A DNA stretch of 64,000 bases. Origin: Cryptomeria japonica. Its lineage: Eukaryota > Streptophyta > Pinopsida > Cupressales > Cupressaceae. This document shows positions 1-11,088 of the stretch, in pieces (positions within the stretch are counted from its first letter, which is position 1; the number at the start of each line of letters is the position of its first letter). The stretch lies in the NCBI RefSeq assembly GCF_030272615.1, contig NC_081414.1, positions 308,681,164 through 308,745,163 on the forward strand. Reading direction: 5' to 3'. The translations under genes were made by a program, and so were the position numbers. The notes under the pieces were generated by a model. The model was given only the letters and a program-made list of their open reading frames with translations, was not told the origin of the DNA and did not search any database.

Positions 1-134
1 TTTGACTCAATTTTTGGCTGAGGAGAAAATGGAATAATGCTAGTTGAAGGTGTCTTAGGGGATTGCAAAGTTTGAGAAGCAGCTGCACAAGCTCTAAGAT
101 GATGCTTTCGTCGGTGTTCATGCGCAGAATGATT

Positions 135-1079
135 TCATCTAGTCTTAGTAGGAAGTTGAGAAGATTGAGGAGGAGGAATGTTCTCATCCTTATCACTTGG
201 GTGTTTAGGTTGTGGTCTCTTAGGTTGGATGATAGGAGGAGAGGAAGGTCTCTTCTCTCTATAAGAGGAAGGAGGAGGAACTACTCCATATAAAGGAGGA
301 ATATCTAGTTTAGGAAGGAGACCAAGTCCATCATGATGAGGAGGTATAGGTCTACCTTTAGAAAGTTTATTAGACATAGACATAGTCACATCCATAGGGA
401 TGGGTTGGGAATCTTCTTGAGGAAAGACATTAGTTTTATCTTTCAAAGGAAGAGCTTCCTTCTCAAGAATGATAGGAATGTCAAGTTTGGCTGTTCTAGG
501 TTCACTTAGAGATAGGATCATATCTTTTTTCCACTTTTGATAAGATTTGAAAAGATGATCACTTCGCGGTGGAAGGGATTGAAATTGTTTAGGCCAAAAA
601 TAATCAATAGGAACACTAGAAGTTCTTTCAGCTGATTTAAAGAGACTATGATTGATAGTAACAACTTCACCATTATGGGGAAATTTCAAACACTTGTGAA
701 TAGGAGAAGCAATAGCTTTCATGGAAGATAGCCAAGGATAGCCTAGCTTCACACGAAATTGTTCGGATGATGGAATAATAGCAAAGCTCACATCAAGGGA
801 TTTGTTATGGACCTCAATAGGTAATGTAATAAAACCAATTGTAGGAGAAGAAAATGCATCAAATAGTTTCACAACCACATTTGTTTTTTCATAGATCACT
901 TGATTCAATTGCAAAGTAAAAAGAAATTCTTTACTAATGACATTAACCATGCAAGAAGGATCAATAAGCACTCCATGACAAGGTGTATTCTTGACTTTTG
1001 CAACTATATATAAAGGACCATAAGGTGCCCTAATAGTTTCACTGGAATCAAATGTGATGGAAGGCTCTTTAGGGATTTT
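135..1079 (-). CDS. Gypsy-type aspartic-protease-like region plus proline-rich tail
   Basis: This segment continues the gag frame after an amber codon at 1080-1082; the first ATG after the stop is at 971. Near its start is LIDPSCMVNVIS, which sits where retroviral-type aspartic proteases carry the D-[ST]-G active-site loop. Here the aspartate is kept but the following residues are P-S-C, so activity is doubtful. About 80 residues later LGYPWLSSMKA resembles the conserved 'LG(R)PWL' stretch of plant gypsy proteases. The C-terminal part is rich in Pro, Ser and Lys and reads like a linker toward pol. A TGA at 135-137 ends the frame. Sequence further left (1-134) reads better in another frame, suggesting a frameshift. 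It would release Gag products if active. Confidence 0.6.
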   Translation of the reverse strand, partial: KIPKEPSITFDSSETIRAPYGPLYIVAKVKNTPCHGVLIDPSCMVNVISKEFLFTLQLNQVIYEKTNVVVKLFDAFSSPTIGFITLPIEVHNKSLDVSFAIIPSSEQFRVKLGYPWLSSMKAIASPIHKCLKFPHNGEVVTINHSLFKSAERTSSVPIDYFWPKQFQSLPPRSDHLFKSYQKWKKDMILSLSEPRTAKLDIPIILEKEALPLKDKTNVFPQEDSQPIPMDVTMSMSNKLSKGRPIPPHHDGLGLLPKLDIPPLYGVVPPPSSYREKRPSSPPIIQPKRPQPKHPSDKDENIPPPQSSQLPTKTR

Positions 1080-3086
1080 CTACTGCTCTACAAAGTTAAG
1101 AACATTCGGAGTCATAGACACAAGACCATCAGGTGAGAAAGAGGAATCGTTAGTCTCAATCACATTAGAGGTATGAGAAGGTAATGGATCAGTAAAAATC
1201 TTAAGATTTTGGTTAGGAAGATCCACAGATGTGTTGCCTTTATCATTCACACCTGAAACAGAGATAGTATTATTGTCAATCAAATCTTGAATTTTACCCT
1301 TTAAAGAAAAACATTTTTCAGTATCATGCCCAAGTTGACGATGAAATTGACAAAAAGATTTGTTATCAAAATAGGGTGAATTCATCTTTGTAGGATCTAT
1401 TTTCTTTATAGGAGGGAGAGTAAGCACATTTCGTTCCAATAACTTATTCATAATACTATTTAATGATTCATTCAAAGGAGTAAACTCTCTTTCTTTCTTG
1501 AAAAACTTAGAAATAGGATACACACCTGATGCTACATTCACATTGTTGTTGGTGATGTTTTCATTGAACTTGATGAACCCTCTGTTCAGTTTAAACTTCC
1601 CAAATGGTTGTTGACTACTATCACCCTTATCACTCGAAGCCATAGGATTTTCTTGTTCCATTTGACTCACAGTCAATTGATAATTGTGAAGAGTTGCACA
1701 CAACTGTTGGAAAGAAGTAAACTCAGAAATCAAAAGTTTTTCTCTAATATCTTTTTGTAAATTAAAAATAAAGATCCTTTGAATATCATTGTCAAGTACT
1801 GGAAAAGAAATTTGAGCACACAAATGCTTATATCTACCAATGAAATTAGTCACTTTTTCTTTAACACCTTGTTTACAATGCATTAAATCAATCAAAGTAA
1901 CTTTAGGACCTATATTGTTTTGAAATTGTTGAATAAAAGCATTTGCAAGTTGTTGGAAAGAAGTAATAGAATAGGAAGGCAATGAGCAATACCATTGTAG
2001 AGCCTTATCTCTTAATGTTCTAGTAAACAATTTTGCAAGCAACCTTTGGTCATGAGCAAAATCGGTACATATTGTTTGAAAGGTCTTAACATGTGTTAGA
2101 GGATCACCTTTACCATTATAAAGCTCCAATTGTGGGATTTCAACATGCTTAGGAGGGATAACTTGAACAATGTCAAGAGAAAGTGGGCTCACAACATCAA
2201 ATGTCGGCACACTAAACTTAGATTGATTCATAGAGGCAATTTGTTGCTGTAAAGAAGAGACAGTTTGTGCAAGATTGTTAATGGTCGCTTCAATCGAAGA
2301 GTTCATATTAGACATGTTAGATGGAGGTATTATGTTATTGAAAGAAGGTATTGATTGAGAGTAAGGTGGAAGGACACTATGATGGTTACTCATAGGAGAT
2401 GATTGGAAAGAAGGAACACTACAAGGAGGAATGGAATGGTTAAATGAATTGCCCCTTTGCATCATGTTCATTTGTGGAGATGTAATAGGGACACTCATTG
2501 AAGGAATGAATAAAGAAGTTGGATTGAATGAAGGAAGAGGGTTGATTGAAGAAGAAGGATTGCCCCCATGACTAGTGATCATAGGTGAAATGTTTTGTAT
2601 TGAAGTAGTCATTATGTTTGATGTAAAAGTAGGTATACTAGCAATAGAAGTTGTCAAAGGAATAGAATGATTGACTTGAGTAGGAGGTTGTGTATAACCT
2701 AAAGTTTCGGCACAACTCTTCATAGGCATCACATTTGAATCCATGATGTGTGCAATACTATGCAAAATATCAATTCCATTCTTATCACTTTGAACCATAT
2801 GTTTTAGACCCTCAAATAATGGAAGAGCTTCACTATCGGGGTATTCTTGAGACATCCATTGCTGAAAATCATCAAATTGATTATCCAATTTTGAAAGTTG
2901 TTCTACAGAAACCTCATGGAGAGCTTCTTCATCATTAAGAGGATTAGAGGAATTACCCATGTCCTCATTAAAAAGGCCATTCAAATTAGGTTCCATCTCC
3001 TCGGTAATTAAACCTTGGAAAGACTTAATTCTAAGGCTTCGTCTAACGGGAATAGTGTAAGTAGGGCTTATTGTTGTAAAACTCAT
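1080..3086 (-). CDS. Gypsy retrotransposon Gag polyprotein (668 aa)
   Basis: Gag would form the cytoplasmic virus-like particle that packages element RNA. Residues 1-300 are Ser/Pro/Asn/Met-rich and low complexity. Residues about 315-475 match a plant retrotransposon-gag domain, beginning near PQLELYNGKGDP and containing ALQWYCSLP and FTSFQQLCATL. Around residues 576-590 the motif C-x2-H-x4-H-x4-C (CQFHRQLGHDTEKC) is the knuckle-like variant common in this type of gypsy Gag. The first ATG at 3086 is the natural start and lies just inside the leader. The frame closes at TAG (1080-1082) and continues in the same frame into the protease-like region, so the stop is either a recent CAG-to-TAG change or a recoding site. 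Intact otherwise. Confidence 0.85.
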   Translation of the reverse strand: MSFTTISPTYTIPVRRSLRIKSFQGLITEEMEPNLNGLFNEDMGNSSNPLNDEEALHEVSVEQLSKLDNQFDDFQQWMSQEYPDSEALPLFEGLKHMVQSDKNGIDILHSIAHIMDSNVMPMKSCAETLGYTQPPTQVNHSIPLTTSIASIPTFTSNIMTTSIQNISPMITSHGGNPSSSINPLPSFNPTSLFIPSMSVPITSPQMNMMQRGNSFNHSIPPCSVPSFQSSPMSNHHSVLPPYSQSIPSFNNIIPPSNMSNMNSSIEATINNLAQTVSSLQQQIASMNQSKFSVPTFDVVSPLSLDIVQVIPPKHVEIPQLELYNGKGDPLTHVKTFQTICTDFAHDQRLLAKLFTRTLRDKALQWYCSLPSYSITSFQQLANAFIQQFQNNIGPKVTLIDLMHCKQGVKEKVTNFIGRYKHLCAQISFPVLDNDIQRIFIFNLQKDIREKLLISEFTSFQQLCATLHNYQLTVSQMEQENPMASSDKGDSSQQPFGKFKLNRGFIKFNENITNNNVNVASGVYPISKFFKKEREFTPLNESLNSIMNKLLERNVLTLPPIKKIDPTKMNSPYFDNKSFCQFHRQLGHDTEKCFSLKGKIQDLIDNNTISVSGVNDKGNTSVDLPNQNLKIFTDPLPSHTSNVIETNDSSFSPDGLVSMTPNVLNFVEQ

Positions 3087-4453
3087 GCACTAGAGAGAGA
3101 GAGAAGATTTTGAATTTTGAAAATAAAGTTGGCAAAATTGAACAATGAGATAATGATTATCCAATTTGAACTTTGTGAAAGAAGAGGGAAACACAACTTC
3201 CAAGAAAGGTAGGCACAATTGAAAATTAGGGCCAAGGGGGTAGCACTTAATTTTAATTGTTATCTTGAAAATTGAAATCTTGAATTTTGAATTTATTTTT
3301 GGATTTAGAGGTAGCAAATTTCAATAAAATCAGCCAATCTCCTAGATTTAAGCTGTTAAATGCAATCATGACAATCTCCCGAAATTTCGGAAAAAATGTC
3401 GGCGACCGTGGTGAATGGAGTGCACACGGTCCTCGCAACTTTTTTCAAAATTTTCAGGGATGAAAGTTATGATGATTTTAAAGCTAATCTGAAAAAATTG
3501 AGTGATTTTACGATCTGTAGATAGGCCAAATTAAAGTTGCAAAAATTGAACCCTACCAAGATTGTTGAAAAATGCAAAATTTGAATTTTGAAAAAGAGAG
3601 GGAAATTGAAATTTTGAATTTTATGATTTTAGAGGGAATACTAAAAGAAATGCAAGCTTTGAAATTTAAAAGTTGACTCAATTTCATGTAAAATTCAATT
3701 TTGAAAGTGGAAATCAAAGTTGTTGCAATTAAACACTTAATTTCAAAAGTCACAAACTGCAAAAATTTGCATAAAGCACTGAAATTTTGAATGAATGCCA
3801 ACACACTTTTCAGATTTAGGACAGTAAGAAACACAATTTTGACATGAATTTCAATTTCAACAATTTTTTGAATGATTAAAAGCCTTAATCCAAGCAATCA
3901 CTAGACCAACTTTGACTTTAATTTTGAAAGTGTTAGAATTGATGAAATCAGCCAAGATTCTGGATTCTAGTAGAAAAATACAGTAAGATCTAGCTCCCGA
4001 AATTTTGGAAAAAATGTCGGGGACAATGGCGCTCGGAGTGCACACGGTCCTCGCAACTTTTTTCAAAATTTTCAGGGATGAGAGATATTATGACTTTGTT
4101 GTGGAATCCAAAGTTACAGCCGATTTGGAGGTGTTTTGATCAGTGAAATCATCAGTCAAAGGTTGAATCAAGAGGGTTTTAAAAATTAGGGTTTTGACAC
4201 TTAACCACTTAATTTTCAGAATTAAAGCACAAATATGAATTGACCATTTGCAATAGAAGGGTAGATCTAAAACAAGCATTAACAATTAAACATTTCACAA
4301 GCTCAATTACTAAAAAGAAAATTTAGGGTTTTTATGCAATTAACCTCTAAAATTTGCAAAAGATCAAACATGGAAATGTAATTAAGGAAGGAAATTTTTC
4401 AGATCTAACCATGAAAAATCAAAATTAGGATGTTCACGTGGGGTTCACCAAAA
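3087..4453 (-). other. G1 untranslated leader with internal direct repeat
   Basis: This stretch separates LTR and gag and has no credible gene. It is AT-rich and built from repeats. A block near 3330-3480 recurs near 3940-4096 with an offset of 618 bp; both contain GTGCACACGGTCCTCGC. In the first copy GACCGTG (3404-3410) and CACGGTC (3425-3431) form a perfect 7-bp stem with a 14-nt loop. Exact TTAGGGTTT motifs (AAACCCTAA on the transcribed strand) lie at 4186 and 4323. Packaging or dimerisation structure is a guess. Confidence 0.6.
4437..4450 (-). promoter_or_regulatory. Putative tRNA primer-binding site of G1
   Basis: On the minus strand TGGTGAACCCCACG starts three bases after the LTR end. 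TGGTGAACC is repeated at the same place in the related element G2 (24400-24408), which argues for a conserved primer site. I cannot assign the tRNA; it is not the initiator-Met type. Confidence 0.45.
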
Positions 4454-5641
4454 TGTAAAGCAGAAAATCGAACCCTAGGGGTTCCCCCACTCCAAGGAGA
4501 GAGAAAGGAGGTCACTAGGATTGACGGTTTTCACTTAGGAGAGACTTTACATTCAAAAGAGGGGTTGAAACTCACAAGATCCAATCCCACACAATGCAAG
4601 ATTGAATTCTAAATGAGTTTCAAGGGTTGAGACAACAAGGATACCCTCTTTTGTAAAGAATGTAGATAGAAGGATTGAACTAGGAGTGTATGTAAAAGTA
4701 AGAAAGATTCATTTGTAGATGGAGATAGGGACATGGGATGAAGCTGCGGACCTGAAATTAGCAGTAAAATGTCAAGACGATGCTGTCCTGCAAGTTTGAG
4801 CAAAAGTTGATGGGACGATGGCGCCCGGAGTGCACACGGTCCTCCGAAAAATTTGTGAAACGAAGGGGGATCTATTCGTCTCTGCATAAGGATTCCAGAT
4901 CTTCAATTACAACCACGTACCTGCAACCTACACACAGAAAAGAGAGGACGATTGGGGGGTTAGGGATTAGGGGTTTGCCTTCAAGTCAAACCCCAGTTTT
5001 GGTATTAACCAAGAAATGAGAATGCTATAAATGTAAGTGTTTGTAATGTAATCAAGTATTGATACCTTGTTGTAAGAATGTTTGTATTCTTACATGCGAA
5101 GGTGTAATGATGTTGTATGTTGTATGTTGTAGGTGATCTCCTCTTCAATGGTTGAATCCTTGTCTTGAATGCAACACCTAGCCTTGAATGGAGACCTAGA
5201 ATGCTCAATTGCTTGAAGGAATGCTTGAATGCTTGAATGTTTGTCTATCGCTTCTGCCTCTTGCACACATATGTTTCTCACACCCACCATCCAAATGGGA
5301 GGGGAAATGTAGTTTATATACTTGTCAATTAGGGTTAGGAGACTGATTTTTTCGACCTTAGGCTGACCTAGGAACATTATTTTCCAAATTGAAAACTTGA
5401 AGACCCGATGCCCAACAAGAGACCGGGCCCAAAATAGGGCCAGGGACCAGGGCGCTGGGCGCCATGGTCCCACCTCCCGGGACAGCAAGGTGCAAGGAGG
5501 ATCAGGCCAAGGTGCAGAAAGATGCAGTTTTTGATGTTGTAAACAGGTTTCAGGGTCTCCATTCAAGTTCAATGTTGCGCCGCCATTGTGAAGACCCAAA
5601 TGTAGTCAAAATTGCAAGTGTCACAATTTTACAACGCTACA
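4454..5641 (-). repeat. 5' LTR of gypsy element G1 (1188 bp)
   Basis: On the minus strand the block starts TGTAGCGTTG and ends GCTTTACA, the canonical TG...CA ends. It is followed at once by the primer-site-like sequence. The same LTR family is seen at 24411-25563 and, truncated, at 12811-13226. Within it, near 4830-4843, is the GTGCACACGGTCCT sequence that also occurs twice in the leader. The partner LTR lies outside the window. Confidence 0.8.
5309..5322 (-). promoter_or_regulatory. Candidate TATA box in G1 LTR
   Basis: The minus strand reads AGTATATAAACT in a GC-poor patch about 325 bp into the LTR, a plausible core promoter for element transcription toward gag. The G2 LTR has TATATAAG in the corresponding place (25247-25254). 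Confidence 0.35.
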
Positions 5642-8259
5642 ATACCATCAACTTCAACCAAGGTTGTTAGAGATATACCTAAGATTATGAAGCCCTATAA
5701 TCCGGTATGTAAAGAATGTCAAATAGGTAAACAAGTTAGAACCTATTTTAGGAGTATACATGATAAATCAAATGATGTTCTTGATCTTATTCATACTGAT
5801 TTGTGTGGCCCTACTAGAGTTAAAAGTTTTCATGGTAATAGATATTTCATGCTAATCATTGATGATTATTCTAAAATGATGTGGGTTACTTTTTGAAGAG
5901 AAAAATCTGAAGCATTTGAAAAGTTTAAAATCTTTAAGGCTAAAATGGAAACTGAGACAAGATTGAAGATTAAATGTTTGAGATTAGATCATGGTGGAGA
6001 ATTCACATCCGGTGAGTTTAATAACTTTTGTGACAAGCATGGTATTAGAAGATAATTTTCTGCTCCCCGGACACCTCAGTAGAATGGAATTGTGGAAAGG
6101 AAAAACAAAACTATCTTGGTTGTTGCTAGAACAATGATGATGGAAGCTAATCTACCTCATATCTGTTGGAGAGAAGTAGTTAGTACAATGGTTTACACAT
6201 TCAACATAGTACATATCAAAGGAGAAACCGATAAGACACCTTATGAATTATGGTTTGGCAACACACGTACAATTAAGTATTTTAAAATTTTTGGTAGTAA
6301 ATGTTATATTAGGAGAGATCATACTATTGGGAAATTTGATCCTAGAAGTGATGAAGGCATATTTATTGGTTATTCTAATGAAAGCAAAGCATATAGACGT
6401 TATAACAAGAGATTTTAGAAAATAGTGGAGAGTGCTAATGTAAAAGTAGATAGCTAAGCAAAAGTCAAACCCAAATTTATGAGGAGGAACCGGCAGTGGA
6501 AATAATTATATCTGAACCGGTAGCACATTTACCGGAATAGAGATTTGAACCAGTTACTCCGGCAACATTAGAGAATTATATAGTAACTAAAGCTTAGGAA
6601 AGAGGAACATACAGTTAGAAGACTCCTAGGTATGTGAGATTGAATCATTCTGAAGATCAAATCATTGAGGATAAGAGCAATGGAGTGATGACAAGAAGAA
6701 GACTAGCAAATAATGAGGTATGTTTAATTTCACAAGTTGAATTGGTATCAGTAATTGAGGCATGTAAAGATAAATTTTGGTTAAAAGCTATGGAAGAAGA
6801 ATTAGATTAGATTGAGAAAAATAACACATGGACTTTGGTTCCCTGGCCTAAAAATAAAAATTTTATTGGAACTAAATGGGTTTTTAGGAATAAATTGAAT
6901 GAGGATGGTAAAGTTATAAGGAATAAGACTAGATTGGTTTGTAAAGGATATTCTCAAAAAGAAGGAATTGATTATGGAGAAACTTTTGCACCGACAGCTA
7001 GGATTGAAGCTGTAAGATTATTTCTTGCCTATGTTGCTTATAAAAACTATAAGGTTTATCCGATGGATGTTAAATGTGCATTCTTGAATGGGGATCTTGA
7101 TGAGGAATTTTATATTGAGCAACTTGATGGTTTTTCACTATCAATTGCAGGTTAAGGAAATATTTATATGGATTGAAACAAGCACCTAGAGCTTGGTATG
7201 CAAGGTTGGATAAATATCTTTTGAAGCTTGGTTTTACTAAGGGCAGTGCTGATAGTAATTTATATTATAAAATCACTAACGATGATATACTGATTGTTGA
7301 AGTATTTGTTGATGACATTAATTTTGGAGGTGAAGATAAATTATGTAGAGAATTTTGTAATAACATGGAGAAAGAATTTGAGATGTCTATGATTGGTGAG
7401 ATAAAAAATTTCTTAGGTTTGTAGATTACTCAGACTAACAAAGGTATTTTTATCTCTCAAACTAAATATGCTAAGGAATTGTTGAAGAAATTTGGTATGG
7501 GAGATTCTAAACCAGTATGTACACCTATGATTACAAGTGAGAAATTGATAAGGCAAGATGTTTCTGCACCAATAAATCCTACAAGATACAAATCTATGAT
7601 TGGAGGTCTACTTTATTTGGCTTAGACTAGGCCTGACATTATGAATGATGTTTGTATTGTTTCAAGATTTTAGAGTAATCCTAGAGAAAATCATGAGATG
7701 GTGGTGAAAAGGATTTTTAGATACTTGCAAGGTACATCAGAATATGATTTGTGGTACCCCAAGGATGATAAATTCACTTTATGTGCATATATAGATGCTA
7801 ATTGGGTTGGAGATATTGATGACCAGAAAAGTACTTCTATCGGATATTTCTTTCTTGGAAAGAAGTTGGTTTCATGGATCAACAAGAAACATTCATGTAC
7901 TTCTTTATCTACTACTGAAGCTCAGTATGTTGTTGCTACTACTAATTGTACACAAGTTTTGTGGATGAAGAAAATGTTGAAGGATATAAAGGTGGATTGT
8001 GATGCACCGGTAGTTATTCATTATGATAACTCTCCTGCTATTGATATATCAAAGAATATGGTATTTCATTCTAAGACAAAGAACATATCTATCAAGTACA
8101 AATTTTTGAAGGAAAAGGTGGAAGCAAATGAAGTTAAACTGGTTTATGTGAACACTAAAGAATAGATTGCAGATATTTTCACTAAACCTTTATCCAAGGA
8201 ATCATTTGAGTACCTGAGAGACAGATTGGGGGTTTTTGCCCCTCTGATAGAGACTTGAT
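5642..8259 (+). pseudogene. Copia polyprotein: integrase, reverse transcriptase, RNase H
   Basis: Starting within the pre-integrase region, VCKECQIGKQ is the zinc-binding stretch. The integrase core keeps its D, D, E set in HTDLCGP, IIDDYSK and VERKN. The reverse transcriptase has [24 protein letters not shown] (first catalytic Asp) and VFVDDI, the copia form of YVDD. RNase H follows (YIDANWVGD, STTEAQY), and the frame ends after IADIFTKPL near 8259. It is dead. There is a stop at 5894, a frameshift near 6478, a small deletion plus frame change near 7145, and stops at 6053, 6080, 6808, 7422, 7623, 7671 and 8163. Nearly all of the latter fall where copia proteins have glutamine, so they look like CAG or CAA turned into TAG or TAA. 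Confidence 0.92.
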
Positions 8260-8615
8260 TGATGAGGAATGGCCTCAGTCCATTATGCATTATCAGAGAT
8301 ACTATTCATTCTAGCACTGATGTGGGATGCTACTGCTCGGGGGGAGTAGTCAACTTTGAGATTCAGAGGCTTATGTTTTTTCTTTGATATTTTTGTCAGA
8401 TTTTTGGCATTGATGTCAAAGGGGGAGAGATAGTGATGTGAAAAAGAAATTCAAAACTTTACAAATATATTATTCAAAGGGGGAGAGATATTGATATTCA
8501 GAGCTATATGCATGAGATTGTTGCCTATCTTCCATAGGGGGAGACTTGTTTGGCATTTCTTGGTACATAGATGTTTTTCACATCTAGTGTTGCCATTGAT
8601 GCCAAAGGGGGAGAT
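8260..8615 (+). other. C1 3' untranslated region with repeated polypurine tracts
   Basis: There is no gene. The motif (C)AAAGGGGGAGA or a close variant occurs at about 8417, 8475, 8534 and 8603, each preceded by a similar 'TTGATGTCAAAG'-like context. The last copy touches the LTR and is the functional-looking polypurine tract. Confidence 0.65.
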
Positions 8616-9836
8616 TTTTAGCCATTTTGTGGAATTGATTATGTGTTGCATTGATATTTTGTCATTGATGTCAACACTAGCTGTTAGGATGCTTTACCGA
8701 CACCAATCTGGTCCTAGTAGATTGAGTAGTTTTTGATTAACTTGGATCCAACATGATTTTCTTGACTTCGGTATAATCTGATGATGGAATTGACTTGTTC
8801 ATAATGCATATACTCATATTTGGTCAATCAATTTTAGTCTGGTGATTGGATGCTATCTTGCTTGCTATGAAGATTGGTTTCTGGTTTTGGTGAGGGTTTC
8901 ACCGACAGAGCTTTTGGTGGAGATCTTTGATGCATTGCATAATTAGCGTTGGTGCAACTTTTGATAGAATTTCAGGACGTTGTTGGTGATCGTGTTTTAG
9001 ACTTGGCATTTGGAGATCTTGCTGAAGCGTGTTGACCTATACTTGGTCATGGTTGATCTAGGTTATGGACTAACATTCATGTAATGTGTGGATAGGACCT
9101 ATTGATTTATTTTTGGGATGTCTTATGTGTTGGATATTATTTGTTTTGGTTTAAGGATGACATGGTTTGTAATTATGTAATTGGTTTATTGTCTGGTGGC
9201 CGAATTGATTGTTTATGGTCGAGGGTTTGTATAAATAAGATGTAAGATCTCACTGTATATCATCATGGTTATTGTAAGAGGTCATGGCCAAGGATGTAAT
9301 GTGCGAATAATGTAATATCATTCAGGGAGAGGAGTTGGTCGATCATTGGAGATCAAATTGGGTTTATGTAAGAGGATTTAGTCCTCTAGTATTGAGCTTA
9401 ACTGGAACTGTACTCAGGCATAGGAGATGCTATCTTTTGCAGTTCATCACTTCTTCGGATTGCAGTCTGGAGTTGTATGTAGTCAGTGAGACTCCTTTTG
9501 TGATGAGCAGTGTGCTCTAGGTTGTTGGCCTTCCTACATGTGCAAGTCCCTTCATTGTAAATTTACATACTTACTGCAGAAGTATTATCTGACCATGGGT
9601 AGGCTTCCCATCATGATTTTTCCGTTTACCAGGTTTTCCACGTACAAATCTTGGTGTTGTGTGGATGGCTTTTATTTTGTGATTATTGTTCATGCTTAAT
9701 TGGATTAACTACTATTCCTATATTATTATTTTGGGTTCCAGTATTGTTGTTTTAAATTTTTGATGCTTCCGGTAATTCGTGACAACTAATTCACCCCCCC
9801 TTTCAGTTGTCTTCCAGTTATCTGAACTGTCTAACA
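8616..9836 (+). repeat. 3' LTR of copia C1 (about 1.22 kb)
   Basis: It begins just after the polypurine tract and ends TCTAACA at 9836 after a C-rich CACCCCCCCTTTCAG stretch, the usual 3' portion of copia LTRs in this window. The 5' end is decayed (TTTTAGCC where TGTTAGCC or TGTTGGCC is expected), so the exact start is uncertain by a few bases. Confidence 0.7.
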
Positions 9837-10873
9837 AACGCTACACAAAAGATTGCATGCAAAAAGATTAGAAGATGAAGAGGAGATAAGAGGTAGCTAA
9901 AAGAAAAATTAGAGTGCAAAAAAATAAAAGACTAAGAAGGTAGATAAAAGGAGGTAGCAAAGGCACAACAAAGAGGTCATGAAGACAAAAAATAGGGTAC
10001 ATAGAAGTAGATCTAGAAAATTCACATAACACAGTGGCAAGAAAAGGAGAAGGTCTTGTTGTAAGGTGTGTGTGTTTGTATGCTTTGAATAGGGTAGAGA
10101 AAGAAAGAAAGTAGAAATAGAGGAAGTATGAAGAACAGAGAACTTCTCAGAGTGTGTCAAAAAATCAGAAAGAAACCTAGACAGAAGATAATGCACATCG
10201 AGTAAATCAAAGAGAGAGGATATAGGAAAAGGACTTAAAAGTAGAGAGTGGAGACTTGAAAGTAGAGAGAAAAGAGAATAGAATCGAAGAGCCAAGATCA
10301 GAGCTTAGAAAGCAATGAGCTGAGGTAGAAAACATAGAAGGCTATACACGCCGAGTGTGGCAAACAAAGAGGAGTGATCAGAGAAGAAATGAAAGAGTTG
10401 GCTATAGAGAGAAGAAGAGGACAAAGAGTAGAGGACAAAGATTGATAACAAAGATCAAAGAGAAGAGGAGAGTTATGTCAATCTCAAGTGTAGATAACAT
10501 AGTGAGTTACAAAACATCATTTGTAACAAGGTACTTAATTGTGACAAAAAATTTACTTATTGTAATTGTCTGAGTTGGTGCTCAAATAGGGGTCGGTGCC
10601 CATAAATGTGCAATTAAGTTTTTTTTGTGATGTTGGATTAGAGAAATAGACTCTAACAATATTTCTCATTGAGGTTTTTCCTCACTATGGGTTTTCCTTG
10701 TATATCATATTGTGTTATGTGTTTTCCTTGTGTGTGTGTACAAATGTGTTTAATATCTCTGCTCATAGTTTCTTGACTTCTGGTATTAAATCTTTAATTT
10801 TAAGGTAAGTTCAAGTTTTTATTTACCACTAATTCACCTCCCCTCTCAATGGTCCATTTGTGTTCCTTCAACA
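9837..10873 (+). repeat. 3' part of another copia-type LTR
   Basis: No coding sequence. The right portion has the GTTGGTGC..CCATAAAT, GAGGTTTTTCC..GGGTTTTCC and ACTAATTCACCTCCCCTCTCAATGG order also found in the T1 LTR (37240-37657). It ends TTCAACA at 10873 without a primer site after it, so it is a 3' or solo LTR. The left portion (9837-10350) is purine-rich. C1 appears to have inserted into this LTR. Confidence 0.5.
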
Positions 10874-11088
10874 TCAATATTCATTAAAAAATAATCAATA
10901 GGCCCAACTTTAGACTCTTAAGAGAGCTGGGCACTTTGATTGATTATTATCTTTGTGATTTTAATATAATTAGATAAGATAGAATGAGAAATGATGCAAG
11001 AAATAGGGATTTTGACAAGAACTAATATAAACAAGAAGACACAAAACTCTAAAACAAGAGAGAAGCTCAAATATGGAAACGGGATATA
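10874..11088. other. Short unassigned spacer
   Basis: AT-rich sequence between two LTR-like blocks. I see no ORF, primer site or polypurine tract. Confidence 0.3.

Larger units (their letters stand above)
1..5641 (-). mobile_element. Ty3/gypsy-type LTR retrotransposon G1, 5' half
   Basis: Read on the minus strand the order is 5' LTR (5641-4454), primer-site-like sequence, long leader (4453-3087), gag (3086-1080) and a protease-like region (1079-135). The pol part would lie left of the window. The outer LTR end (TGTAGC on the minus strand) directly abuts copia polyprotein sequence at 5642, so G1 inserted into element C1. Assignment to gypsy rests on the retrotransposon-gag-type domain and the protease-like segment. 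Reverse transcriptase is not in view, so the gypsy call is strong but indirect. This is the least decayed element in the window: one frame with a single internal stop runs from 3086 to 135. Confidence 0.85.
5642..9836 (+). mobile_element. Ty1/copia element C1, 3' half, cut by G1
   Basis: A degraded copia polyprotein (integrase, reverse transcriptase, RNase H in copia order) is followed by a 3' untranslated region with purine tracts and an LTR ending CTAACA at 9836. The left end is the insertion point of G1, so gag, protease and the 5' LTR must lie to the left, outside the window. Confidence 0.9.

Noticed and set aside
4186-4331. TTAGGGTTT motifs as interstitial telomere
   Set aside because: Single dispersed motifs, not tandem telomeric arrays; better explained as leader motifs.
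5090-5599. Minus-strand ORF of 169 codons in the G1 LTR
   Set aside because: Lies entirely in an LTR, is not kept in the G2 LTR, and has no domain character.
9909-10295. Leu/Ser/Phe-rich minus-strand ORF of 128 codons
   Set aside because: It is the complement of a purine-rich LTR segment; low complexity and no partner copy.
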